From Nilaparvata lugens (lineage: Eukaryota; Arthropoda; Insecta; Hemiptera; Delphacidae): a DNA stretch of 64,000 nucleotides. The notes beneath the pieces are model-generated. The model searched no databases. It had not been told where the DNA came from and worked only from the letters and a program-made list of their open reading frames with translations. Positions 24,103-34,276 of the stretch are shown here, piece by piece; position 1 is the stretch's first letter; the number at the start of each line of letters is the position of its first letter. Made by a program: the position numbers and the translations under genes. Where the stretch lies: positions 22,031,432-22,095,431 of the forward strand of contig NC_052505.1 of assembly GCF_014356525.2 (NCBI RefSeq), read 5' to 3'.

Positions 24103-26798
24103 TCAGTCTGGCCACCATTGTTGAAAAGGGAGTGGCTTTTTGGTTTGAACTGGTCGTGGTATCTCGTACATCTGCCTTACTGATGTACGCCACGACGTTG
24201 AAGCTGTGTCATGAAGTTTTCTTGATGTGAGCTGAATGAAGTCAATCAGTTGGGGAGTGGAGACATATTCATAGAGTAGCCTATTGTTCACTGTGTAGTG
24301 AAAGTTGCAGATGGTTCTTATGAGTTTGTTTTGAAGGCCAAATAGTCGTTTTCTATTGGTCTTCGATAGGTATGGGAACCAGACAGGGGCGGCATAGGTC
24401 ATGTATGCCCTGATGATAGCTGTGAATATGAGCAGCCGAAACTTCAGGGGGAAAGAGGGGGTGATAAAAAGGGGGTATAATTGTCCAAACAGCACACGAC
24501 TGTGTTGTATTTTCATGTCAATGTGTTGTTTGAAGGTAAGGTTTCTGTCTAGAGTAACACCTAGATACTTGACGGTGGGGGACCATGGCAGGGCGTGGCC
24601 ATGGATTGTGAGAGTGGGAGGAAGTTTACATTTTCTGGAAAAGGCGACAGCCACGCATTTATTTGCATTATCTCTACCTTCCAGGATGAACACCAGGATG
24701 TGAGCAGGTTCAACTGCTCTTGAACATTCCTGGCCGCCCTCTCGAGACTCATGCTGCTGGAGTGGAAAGTGGTATCGTCTGCAAAGAGACTGGTTTGAAC
24801 TGAAGGTAGAGCTGGCATGTCATTGATGAAAAGGGAGTAGAGAATAGGACCAAGCACAGATCCTTGGGGGACACCTGCTGTTGATGGGGTGAGAGCTGAA
24901 GAAGCTATTGAAGAGATGGTACGGATTTGGACTTCAAAATACCTATTAGTAAGGTATGACTTGAAGAGTCTGACTGTTGGGGGTGGAAAGACAGATGAAA
25001 GTTTATAGAGGAGTCCATCCAGCCACACAGTGTCGAAGGCTGCTTTGAAGTCTATAAAGACTGCAGCCACGTGCTCTTTCTTGTTGAAAGAGTCTGATAA
25101 TTGAGAGCAGAATTTCATTAGTTGCAGAGTTGTTGAACAACTCACACGAAATCCAAACTGCTCTGGCCTAATCACACTATCTAGCGTATCTCTGATATGT
25201 TTCTCCAGAAACATTTTCTCAAAAAGCTTTGAGAAAAAGCAGGGTATAGAGATGGGCCTGTAGCTGGATGGTAGGGTGGAGCGTTTTCCTGGCTTTAGGA
25301 GCAGGAATAATTTGCTCTTTTTCCATTCTGAGGGGAAGTGTTGGGTGTTCAGAATGGAATTGAAAATTACAAGCAGGTGTTGGGCTAGTTCTGGTGGCGC
25401 ATTGAAGATGGCCTTCCCTGAAATACCATCAAGGCCTGGGGCCTTTTTTGGATTGGTATTTTGAAGTGCGGTTGTTATATCCCCCATTGTAAAGAATGGG
25501 AGGTTATTTGGGGTTTGGTCTTGAACTGTTTCTGATACACTGTCGACTATTCTATCAAAGTGGGAGTTGAGCTCTTGACTATGGGGAATGGGTGGGTTTG
25601 GAAAGTGAATTTGGAGGTGGGAGGCAAACTCATCCACTTTCTCTTGTTCTGAGAAGATAAGCCCATTTGGGCTCTCAAGTGGTGAGGTTGGGGGTTGTTT
25701 CCTGAGAAGTTTTCGGGTAGCTTGCCAGGCTGAGTGGGATGGCAAAGATGTTAGATATTCTTCCCAGGATTGCAAGCGATGGAGTTTAAGAAGTTGAGAG
25801 CATTTGTGAGATGCTCTATTGAATGCGTATTTGTCAGCAGGAGCTCGTGTGATCTGCCAACGTTTACGAGTGCTACGACGCTCACTGATAGCTAATTGGA
25901 TTTCAGTTGGGAGTAGTGAACGTCGTTGGGGTTGGGCTATGGAAGTGTTGTCAGCTAGAGCTGTTTTAATAACTTCCGTGATAGTATCAGTGTGGGCTTC
26001 TAAGTCGACAGAGTTTGAATGTGTGCTTGGTAAGGGAGGAATGGAATTTGACACACTATCAAAGTAATTTCTCCAATTCACAGTAAGGCGATGTGGAGAT
26101 GGCCTTGCAATGCTATCAGGATTCACAAGAGTGAACAACACTGGTAAGTGATCTGAAGAGAGGTCTTCTATCACGTCAACCAGTGTGGTCTTTGTAAGTC
26201 CAACAGACAGTGCATAGTCCAAAATGTCAGGTTGAGCAGCTTGGTTAAACATACTTATATGTGTGGGGGATGATGGAATGTGAAAACATATTTCTGTGTC
26301 AAATTCCTCAGTGAATTTGAGGAGTGATGCCCCCGTTATATTTGTAGTTCGGCAACCAAAAGCCATGTGCTTGGCATTCCAGTCACCAGCTACAAATATG
26401 CTGCGGGAGGAGGTGAAAATTTGAGATAGGGTGTTTGTGTTAACTGCTCTATTTCTGGGTGGGTTGTATAGAGAGACAAAAGTAACTGGTGTATTCTGTA
26501 CAGAGATTGTAGCCGCTATTACATCCATGTCTGGTATGGATGGAAGTGGGTGTACACAGAAGGAGTGTCTTCTGTGTACTAGAATTGCTACACCACCATG
26601 GGTTCGATTTTGCTCATTGGGGGGGCGGTCATAGCGTAGGCAGTGATATGAGGGGAATTTAATTGGCATAGTAGTTGGCATTTGTGTTTCCTGAATTAGA
26701 GCCACGTCTATATTCAGGTCACTAAGAAAGTGACGAAGTTCGTCTATTTTGTGTCTTAGTCCATCTGCATTGAATGAAATAATTTTGAAATTATTCAT
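24103..26798 (-). pseudogene. ORF2: endonuclease / reverse transcriptase with one frameshift
   Basis: The protein of a non-LTR retrotransposon that nicks target DNA and copies the element RNA from the nick in the nucleus. The N-terminal part (about residues 1-225) is an AP-endonuclease-like domain with 'LIQETQ' near 35, 'GDWNAKH' near 138 and 'SDHLPV' near 214, all expected catalytic motifs. Reverse transcriptase covers about 435-700, with 'KKAPGLDGI', 'SYRPISI', 'FIDFKAAFDTVW', 'AGVPQGSVLGPILYSLFIND' and the active site FADD near 671. Near 24680 the frame shifts by an indel: one frame (745 codons) runs on into nonsense to 24561, while the true C-terminus ('VKYLGVTLD', 'YAAPVW') continues in another frame to TGA-side 24103. 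The start ATG lies one nucleotide after the ORF1 stop. Apart from the frameshift it is nearly intact, so the copy is not very old. Confidence 0.9.
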
Positions 26799-26799
26799 T

Positions 26800-27835
26800 T
26801 TAGTTCAACAGGGAGGGGAGTGCACTAATAAGAATGGCAATGGCTTCACCAATGTTCAAGGCATTGATGAGACTTGGTAGGGTACTTACCACCCATTGAA
26901 CGAATTTTTCTGAGCTCAGAAAGCTCAGTAGACCTCCCAGTCCCTGTTGAGATTGTGTGGAGGGAGGTTGTGAACTTCCCAAGTTTGACTCCACTGAAGG
27001 TGGTGTCTTTGTTTGGGAAGGGAGAGAGGGGAAGTTCGATTGGGAGATGACAGGGGGCGGAGGAGGAACCCATTCCATGGGGAGAGAAGGGAATATATTC
27101 TTCTCCACTGGTTTGTAGGTCTTTGTCACGATTTTAGTGACCTTGTGATGTTGTTTAGGTGGTGAGGGGGCAGAGCTTTTCCCCGCGTCCGCGAGAGCAG
27201 CCACAGAAGAAGGAGGTGTAGTTATAGCCACACTCTCCTCTCTCAGCGACTGCCCCGCGATTTGCGGACGCTTGGATGCCGCCTGAGTGGCTGCTGTCGG
27301 CGACTGAGTGGTCTTAGTTGACCGGGCAGCTTCAGGCGACTTCTTGGCCTTGTTAAGCAGTTGAAGGTGTACACGGCACCCTTTATAGTTGGCTGTGTGA
27401 CTGCCCTGACAGTTCACACAGATGGGTTTTTCAGTGTTCAGATTTCTCTGACACTGAGAGGCAGTGTGGTCTTCACCACATTTCACACATCTGGGTGTGT
27501 GAAAACAGTTTATGGAGCTGTGGCCATACCTCTGGCATTTGAAACATTGAGGTAGGCCGGGCCTTGGTCTGTAGGGTTCAATTTGAACCTCTACAGAGCC
27601 GATGGATGAAAGAGAGTAGATTTTCTTAAAATCACCCTCTTTTTTTATTTTAATAAGAAAAGGCTACAAGGCCTCCCACGACTTGTGATATTTTTCACTA
27701 GAAGTACATTAAACCCAGCCTTTTTGAATGATTCGGCCAGGTCGGCTTGGTTGTGAGACCAGTGAAGGCCTCTGAGGACAACCTTCAGCTCAGAATCGCG
27801 CTCAGAGGGTAGCTGAGTAGCCCCCTTTTATTCAC
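26800..27835 (-). pseudogene. ORF1: gag-like nucleic-acid-binding protein, broken
   Basis: The RNA-binding partner of ORF2. From about 27835 the frame reads 'SERDSELKVVLRGLHW', typical of the domain that precedes the zinc knuckles in arthropod Jockey gag proteins. Near 27640-27665 an A-rich run breaks the frame with a TAA. In the shifted frame it continues through three Cys knuckles, 'CFKCQRYGHSSINC', 'CVKCGEDHTASQC' and 'CVNCQGSHTANYKGC' (about 27546-27400). It then runs through a Ser/Thr/Pro-rich tail to TAA at 26800-26802. Only the last 228 codons are open from an ATG (27486), so a naive ORF call misses the first knuckle. Upstream of 27835 a stop precedes the frame, so the N-terminus is lost. 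Confidence 0.85.
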
Positions 27836-28043
27836 AGTCCCCGAGTTCACCTGCGCTGCTATTGGCCGGCGGTGGCTCGGCCAATAGAAACGCAGGAACG
27901 GGTGGCGGCGACTGAGGCGCACCCTGGTGGCGGGTGGGTCAACCACTCATTTGGTTGATGCGTGGCGTGGGGAGCAGAGCAGAGCGGCAGGCTGAAAGGT
28001 AGCGAACGCGAGGGAGGTATCAATTGCTACCAGCATTGTTGCA
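27836..28043. other. GC-rich segment with inverted CCAAT-type words
   Basis: About 200 bp of strongly GC-rich DNA lies between the 5' end of the Jockey-like element and the right duplication copy. It contains 'tattggccggc' and 'gctcggccaata', an inverted pair around 'ggtgg'. It could be the 5' UTR/internal promoter of the retrotransposon, host DNA, or another element's end. The left duplication copy is not preceded by it. Confidence 0.4.
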
Positions 28044-28828
28044 GCAGCCTGAAAAAAGTCAAATCTTTTTCTGCTCAACTCAATAATTACGAGAGTCAAC
28101 ATTTTAATAGAGCTGACATTTTCACAATTTTTCAATTGAATTTCAATATTTTATTCCACAACTATAGGTGTTAACACTTTGGAGGAGCTTTATTCCTGAC
28201 ATCCCTGGTGAGATTTGTTCGTTTGATTGTCCTGTAAATTCACTTTGTAGAGACAGAAAAACATCTTTTACGTTCTCAGATTTAGATTAACATTCAGATA
28301 GAAAAACAGTGTGAAAATTCTCAAGCACCATCTGTTCAGAGCTACAAGTAAATTTCCTACATGATTACAGCCGTGATTTTACAGTTATAATAACAACTAA
28401 ATACGGTTAATTAAGTTCCCTTTTTTATTCAAGCAATTTTCATGTTAATTCCACCGTTAACAACAAAAATTACAAATTTAGTTTTTTAACCAAATCAAAG
28501 AGAATGGCCAAAGGATACTTTTGTTTTGATGTTCATAAAAAGTTGAATAAGTTTTTCACATATTGTCATAATGAAGATCCAACTTTTAGAATCTTTTCTC
28601 TATGATATTACATTATCTCCATGTTTCAAGGCTCTGTTTGTAGGTAATTTCAATATTCAATTTCTAATTTCAATATTCTGTTTTGAAATATTTGGGGCTT
28701 TCAAATGTAAAGAATAATGCTAGTCGGGGAAAAAGTTTCATGATAGTGTGAGGAATAAAGTTGATTCTACTCATTTGTGTTAGTCATATTTTCCGTTACT
28801 AGATGAAATGAGAAGACTTATATTATTT
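28044..28828 (+). repeat. Large direct duplication, right copy
   Basis: About 785 bp matches 23015-23820 in the same orientation. Notable differences are a 10-15 bp loss near 28587 ('ccaacttttagaatc') and indels near 28150-28230. Beyond the 3' boundary the two copies diverge abruptly ('attattttaaac' here, 'attatttttttatt' on the left). Confidence 0.85.
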
Positions 28829-29169
28829 TAAACAAATATATTTCCTGTATATTAGCTGAAGTAATCAAATCTGTGGCTATAAACGTAATAATAAACATTA
28901 TATAAGTGGTAATAAGCAGTGTATCAGTAGCTCAAATCTCGTAGAAGAAGCATACTCTAGGTTTCATAGAAGAGTACAGTTTCATTCGCTATATTTGGCA
29001 ATTAAATACATTTTTAATTGGAATAAAAAATTGCTTATAAATTTAAACGAAAAATCAAATATGATGTTATCAATTTCATAAATTTGAACAATTACTCACA
29101 CCTTGGCGCTACAGCCCATTCCTTGGCCTCTCTGAAAAAACTATTGTTATCTATCAGTTTCTTAGTTTT
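28829..29169. other. Non-coding DNA, no gene seen
   Basis: AT-rich with nothing to support. Confidence 0.4.
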
Positions 29170-29283
29170 TTATGTAAATTCATCTGAAACTCTGCTGTAT
29201 TGTAAGCTATTGTATAAGTGTATAAGTCAGTATATATTTTAATCAACATCAATGAAATACTCAATTAATCAATCAATCAATCA
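29170..29283 (+). repeat. Non-LTR 3' end with (AATC)n tail, plus orientation
   Basis: 'tgctgtattgtaagctattg' leads to 'gtgtataagtcagtatat' and 'atactcaattaatcaatcaa'. This is the reverse complement of the blocks at 777-1012 and 62966-63177, so this copy inserted in the opposite direction. Its tail is (AATC)n and its body is truncated. Confidence 0.6.
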
Positions 29284-30216
29284 GCTGTCTCCATCTCCTG
29301 CCGTCCAATATCCTAATACGATTATCGTCATGAAAACATCTTCCATCCAACGCTTTCGTGGACGTCCTCTCATTTTTCTTCCTCCTGGATTGTCAAAAGC
29401 CTTCGAACAATATTGCAATATCATACCAAGATTATACTATGGTTAGTTCAAAACTGTGTTTATTCTGAATTAATTAAAAGGCTGAAACCCATTTTCAATC
29501 GACCAATTTCAACTATAACTTTCAACTAACAAGGTGAGGTTGACATTCTCTTTCGATCATTAATCTCCAGAATATTAGGGCTATAGAGCCACTCTGAACA
29601 ATTTTCAACCCATTACTCTGCAAGCGATTCCGCGAGTCATAAACAATGACCAATATTGAAGTAGGTCCATAACATTGATACTAGTACCAGTGCTCAATGC
29701 TGATGATGTATTTGAAACGTGGGAAGTTCATGAGAGAATCATAAAAACTCATTGAGTGGGTGCTAACCATTAACCTCTACAGATTAACCTTGACTTTTAT
29801 TCGCTACACCCACACCGTATAAATCCATTGTTTGAGGGAAGATTGAGTGCATGCAGCAGAACAATGAATTTTATGAGCTTCAATTTTTGCCTTTAATTCG
29901 CCGGACCGCAACCGCAAATTGTAAACAATTGGCGAAAAGTGTTCACTGCTTTCATGATTCCAAACCATCGTAGGCAATGACCTCATTCAATCTTCCCTGG
30001 AATTATTCATCCTCTTATTTGTACCTTGATACTTTTTGCCTGTAACCTTTCAAAGTTATCATATGTTAATCTATTCAATGAAATTAATTAAACATTTTCA
30101 TCAATTAACTTCAAATATACACATAGTGGAAAGTTTCATTTATTCCTAATAAGGAGAAAAATAACTAAAGTCTCATGATGCACTCCATCCAAATAATTCC
30201 TCCATCCAAACAATGT
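29284..30216. other. Non-coding DNA, no gene seen
   Basis: The minus-strand 60-codon frame at 29804-29986 is not supported by any domain. No RNA gene or repeat was identified. Confidence 0.4.
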
Positions 30217-30260
30217 AAACAATATAACAATATTACACTATAACAAATTTTTACAATATG
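30217..30260 (+). repeat. Left half of an 87-bp-family repeat split by the LTR element
   Basis: 'actataacaaatttttac' followed by 'aatatg' corresponds to 'actataacaatttctaac' plus 'aatata' in the 87-bp array at 39051-39343. The matching right half ('atattggattatcc') resumes after the 3' LTR at 38833. Confidence 0.6.
30257..30260. repeat. Target-site duplication, left (TATG)
   Basis: TATG immediately before the 5' LTR is repeated at 38829-38832 right after the 3' LTR. An additional A is shared if the boundary is shifted by one base, so 4 or 5 bp is possible. Four gives LTRs ending in TG...CA. Confidence 0.75.
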
Positions 30261-32251
30261 TGTAACATATTAAATCTGGGCAGATAAAAAGCCCTAACAG
30301 AAACAGTAATAGGTCTAAAAATAAAGTAACTGGCTAATATCGCCAAATAGATAATAACTAAGATTAGATAGCATCAGCTTGTTCTGGCTAAATGGTACAA
30401 GAACCTAAAAGGGATTTGAAGGAAGTTTATTGCTCATAAATAGATTATTATATAAAATATTTGAAGATTGAGGTTATGTACATGTATTCACGGATCGGTG
30501 ACCTAGAGATCGATCAAACCGAGGAACGTAGAATCTGACCAAAACCCCTTGGCAGAGCTTTATTGCAATCAGATGGTGTGCAATATGAAAAAACACCCGT
30601 CCACGTGGCTAATTATTAGGTAGCATGGAATTAATATTAATGTATAGAATATTAACTAGCATGCAAAGAGCATAAATAAAAAATCAAATAAAAATAATTT
30701 AATGTATTCAGGAAATAAGAGTTACCAGGCGCATGAATACCGAATAAAATTTGCATGCACCAATAGTAAAACGGCAGTTAATAGGCGGCAACTGTAGGCC
30801 AATTCAAAAATATTTATATATATTTATATAAATGTACTAGATTTTGTGTAAAAATTTGTGTAATCTATGTTATCGATATGGCTCGAATGCAAAGAAATTA
30901 TTAATCATATAATCTAAGCAATATTTTGGCATTTTTTGTAAGATCTATTTGAATTTAATGGCGGAGGATTGGGATATTTAAATTTTATGCTAATTTGAAA
31001 GTCGGAAAGAGGATCTGTAAAACTTGAGAAGGAAGAACCAACTCTCGCCAGCCAAATGCCACCATAAGAGGACCCCAAATATTTTAGAGCGTAGTACCTT
31101 ACTAATGATTTTGTAAAAATTAAAGTTAAAGTAAATTATTAAATTTCTTAAAAGACTTCGTGATGCTATTGTGAAGCAGAAGTCATTTTTCATTTTTATT
31201 AAATTTATAACCCCTTGGAGGAGACGATTCCGGCTACCATATTCCCGGACCACATGGAGTTGGATCGACATCGGCGGCTTACAAGAAGATTTTCGACACG
31301 TGAGTGATTAAAATTTGAATTTAGTGATGGGCGCCCTAGTGCTTCGAATTAATCTGATGATCAAAGCTAGCTCGCCGAAAGGGTTATTATAAATTGAGAA
31401 ATTAATAAGAGTAATACTTGCGCAAGTAAAAATTAGTATTAAAGGTATTTAATTGAAAGAAAAATATATAGATCAATATTTTAGAAATTTCTATTTAATC
31501 CAAGAAGTACGAAATCTAGGCTATTAAAACATAGGCATATAATATTTAATTTTTTGCAATACAATTTGCGATAATTTATCATAGTTCTAATTCACTAGAT
31601 GAATGGCTCTACCTATTCCGTCGGTGCCGAATCTTGCACCCTGAGATGAAAATATATATTCGATACAAATAAATCTACTAAATACTAGAGATTTTAATAT
31701 ATATATATATTTGGTTTATTAGTGGCTAATTTATCAAGCTGATCTTAGAGCACATATTTTTGATTGAATTATCCAAGTCGACAAGTATTAGCAAGTACAT
31801 GTCGCAGCTACATGCAAAAGAATGCATATGATTCCAAGATAAAGGCACATGGTAATGATTCGTGCCATAAATCTAGAATATAAAGTTTAGCCTGTGATAT
31901 TTATTGATTTCAATTATTGTTCTATTTTTATATTATATTTTTTATCGCTCTATATATATTTTTTGCCTCGATTGATCTTTGCATTATTTGTGTAATATAT
32001 GTATGAAACTTTCATGGTGTGCAATTTATTTTTTATTCCTCAACACTATAGTATAAGTATCATTTATATATATATTTATTATTTATTGAATTACAAGAGT
32101 TATTGAAGAAGCCCATATCTAGGCCTAACAAGATTTTTTAAGACTGAATACTATTAGAAAACCACGCCCTAATTATATTAAATCTCATGCTTTACCGACT
32201 GATGCCAAGCAGGAGGCTAATCGTTATTTAAATATAAAGAATAACGTGACA
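30261..32251 (+). repeat. 5' LTR (1,991 bp)
   Basis: Begins TGTAACAT and ends GTGACA. It matches 36838-38828 over its full length. I found only four single-base indels between them (near 30761, 31142, 31483 and 31622) and no substitution by eye. It is long for an insect LTR. It would carry the promoter and polyadenylation signal, but neither can be placed with certainty in such AT-rich sequence. A 93-codon minus-strand frame at 30990-31271 is broken in the other LTR by an indel and is not a gene. Confidence 0.95.
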
Positions 32252-32704
32252 CAAAGACATGCCGTACCAACGTGGGACTGATGATGAGAGCCAAGCTCAT
32301 CGAATAATTATTTGAAATTAAGTCAATAACCATATTGAAAATTATAGATAACTTATACGAGTTGTGAGGAAAACTGGCGAAGGGAAATTTGTATTACTTT
32401 TTGGGGAATCAATAGCTTTAAATAAAGAGAAATTATATGTTTTAAAGAAAATTTTTTATTATTGTTATTGTAAAAAAGAAAATATATTTTATAGAGAGAG
32501 CTATTATATTTTATGGGCCTAAACTGCTAGTCAGAAATCAATGAATAGTATTATTATATTATAAGAGCTTAAGTAATAAATAGGTTACCTGGCTTGTAAT
32601 GTCCATAGGCCTATCCTCATTTGTGTCCTTATTAATGCCTTGTTGGCCAAAACTTTCACTTTTTTTTTTTAACAAACACTTGACACTTAATCCATTTTTA
32701 AAAT
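32252..32704 (+). other. Leader of the LTR retrotransposon
   Basis: Non-coding region between the 5' LTR and the gag ATG. No perfect primer-binding site starts next to the LTR. 'tgggactgatg' at 32273 is a possible but offset candidate that I cannot match to a tRNA 3' end with confidence. An A/T-homopolymer precedes the ATG. Confidence 0.6.
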
Positions 32705-34276
32705 ATGAGTCTCTTTTCGTCCACGCAAAGTAAGGTAGCAGACACACTGCAGACGGCGATAGTAGCGGAGATCGACGCTGAGGGGGGCGCGATGGAGTCC
32801 AACGCCCAGATCTCTTCAATCACCGCCAAGAATCCTGTGAACAGTAATAAACCGTTAAATGTCTCCCAAGAAGCAATAAGAAGGGTTATAGTAGAGGGGA
32901 TGATCAAGTCATTTTCTAATAGTTTAGAAAAAACAATGACCATGGTAATGAAGGACTTGAAGGCGGAAATGAAGGAAATGCGGGAATCATTGGAGGATAC
33001 ATCGGTAAGAACGGGTAAGGAAACTGCGGACACAATATCAGCATCTACCGCTGAAAATCAAGAACTAATTACAACCGATTTAACAGCAAAAATAGATACT
33101 GTCACTTGTGAGTTAAACGAAAGAATAGATAACCTAACCATACAAATCACTACACCCGTTCAGGATATAACAAATAACATTAAGGCCGATTGCCACCAAG
33201 AAATCCACAAACAAATTACCGTTGCCAATCAAACCTTAACAACTACAGTTGACAAAAATATCAACATTATTAAAGAAATACAAAATAAACAGATTAATAC
33301 GTCCACAAAAATGAACCAACTGCAAGGTAGCATCAATCAAAATACTGAAACCTGTAAAGCCTTAAACGGAACTCTACTAATTCAAAAATCCACTCTGACT
33401 CAATTAAATCAAGAAATAAACGCAAATAAAATTACACATAATAGTCAATGGCAGATAACACAGGAAAAAATAATAGCATTGGAAAATCATATTCAACAAC
33501 AACCTCAAGGGATTCAAACAGACAACCTCAACGTACATAGTATATTACAAGGACTAGGAAAATTTGACAATACTGATCGCCATTTGCAACCTCAACCATT
33601 CATTGATCAGATAAAATTAGTACAAACTCTTGCACCTACCTCTTGGAATTTTTGGCGTCTTCGTTTGACTAGTTTATTGATTGGCGAACCCCTGATGTTC
33701 TTTCGGAGTAGAGCCCATGAATTTACATCATTGGATGAGTTTGTAGCTGTCTTCCTGGAACAGTATTGGAGCAGAAGTAAACAGTTGGATGTGCTAGCGG
33801 ACATTATATCATGCGATTTCAACCCTAACTTAGACGGTGCATGTACCACTTTCGTCACTGCCCTACAGTTTAAAAATTCTCAATTGAGCGAGCCCATTAA
33901 TGAATCGGCATTAGCAAGTATTATTTTAAAGAAGCTACCGTATCAAGTTAGAATGGCACTCGCCACACAACCCATTACTGATTGTAAGCAGCTGATAAAT
34001 CATTTATATGGCATACAGTCTGCAATGGCAATATCAAACCACCGCTCAGACCAGAGATACGCACCAAATCAACATAATTCAAAATTTAATCAGCATAACA
34101 GCCAAAATTATGAACCGGTATCATATGATCGCTACGATCTGCTCCTCAATTTGAACGCCGCTATGAGCACAGGCAAAATGGTAATTGGAATAATGAAAAA
34201 TTTCAAAATCGCACAACCAACCACTATGCCCAGCAGAGCAATCGTAAGAATCACTATGATGGCCGTGATCGATTAA
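32705..34276 (+). CDS. Gag-like protein of the LTR retrotransposon
   Basis: A 523-codon frame, ATG at 32705. Residues about 50-285 are Gln/Asn/Thr/Ile-rich with heptad-like spacing and probably form a long coiled coil, which could drive particle assembly. Residues about 290-430 look like a retrotransposon capsid region: 'FWRLRLTSLLIGEPLMFF', 'FVAVFLEQYW' and 'LPYQVRMAL' follow the helical pattern of Ty3-type Gag. A short Asn/Gln/His/Arg-rich region follows, and no CCHC knuckle is present. From about residue 480 ('LLLNLNAAM') the composition changes abruptly, while the Asn/Arg-rich pattern continues in another frame ('NNEKFQNRTTNHY'). The natural product probably shifts frame near 34129-34150. 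Overlaps the next frame by 148 nt. Confidence 0.8.
   Translation: MSLFSSTQSKVADTLQTAIVAEIDAEGGAMESNAQISSITAKNPVNSNKPLNVSQEAIRRVIVEGMIKSFSNSLEKTMTMVMKDLKAEMKEMRESLEDTSVRTGKETADTISASTAENQELITTDLTAKIDTVTCELNERIDNLTIQITTPVQDITNNIKADCHQEIHKQITVANQTLTTTVDKNINIIKEIQNKQINTSTKMNQLQGSINQNTETCKALNGTLLIQKSTLTQLNQEINANKITHNSQWQITQEKIIALENHIQQQPQGIQTDNLNVHSILQGLGKFDNTDRHLQPQPFIDQIKLVQTLAPTSWNFWRLRLTSLLIGEPLMFFRSRAHEFTSLDEFVAVFLEQYWSRSKQLDVLADIISCDFNPNLDGACTTFVTALQFKNSQLSEPINESALASIILKKLPYQVRMALATQPITDCKQLINHLYGIQSAMAISNHRSDQRYAPNQHNSKFNQHNSQNYEPVSYDRYDLLLNLNAAMSTGKMVIGIMKNFKIAQPTTMPSRAIVRITMMAVID

Larger units (their letters stand above)
23972..27835 (-). mobile_element. Jockey-like non-LTR retrotransposon, 5'-truncated and frameshifted
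   Basis: On the minus strand the order is gag-like ORF1 (from about 27835 to 26800), a 1-nt gap, ORF2 with apurinic-type endonuclease and reverse transcriptase (26798 to 24103), a 3' UTR of about 100 nt, and a poly-A tail seen as poly-T at 23972-24001. This layout and the C-terminal region after the reverse transcriptase match the Jockey group. ORF1 lacks its N-terminus and both ORFs carry frame breaks, so the copy cannot move by itself. A target-site duplication was not found. Confidence 0.9.

Noticed and set aside
24401..26634. Plus-strand frames within the Jockey-like element
   Set aside because: Shadows of the minus-strand ORF2, which has clear endonuclease and reverse transcriptase motifs.
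23015..28828. LTR retrotransposon formed by the two 0.8-kb direct repeats
   Set aside because: No TG...CA ends, no primer site, no matching target duplication, and the enclosed element is a non-LTR type in the opposite orientation with its own poly-A tail.
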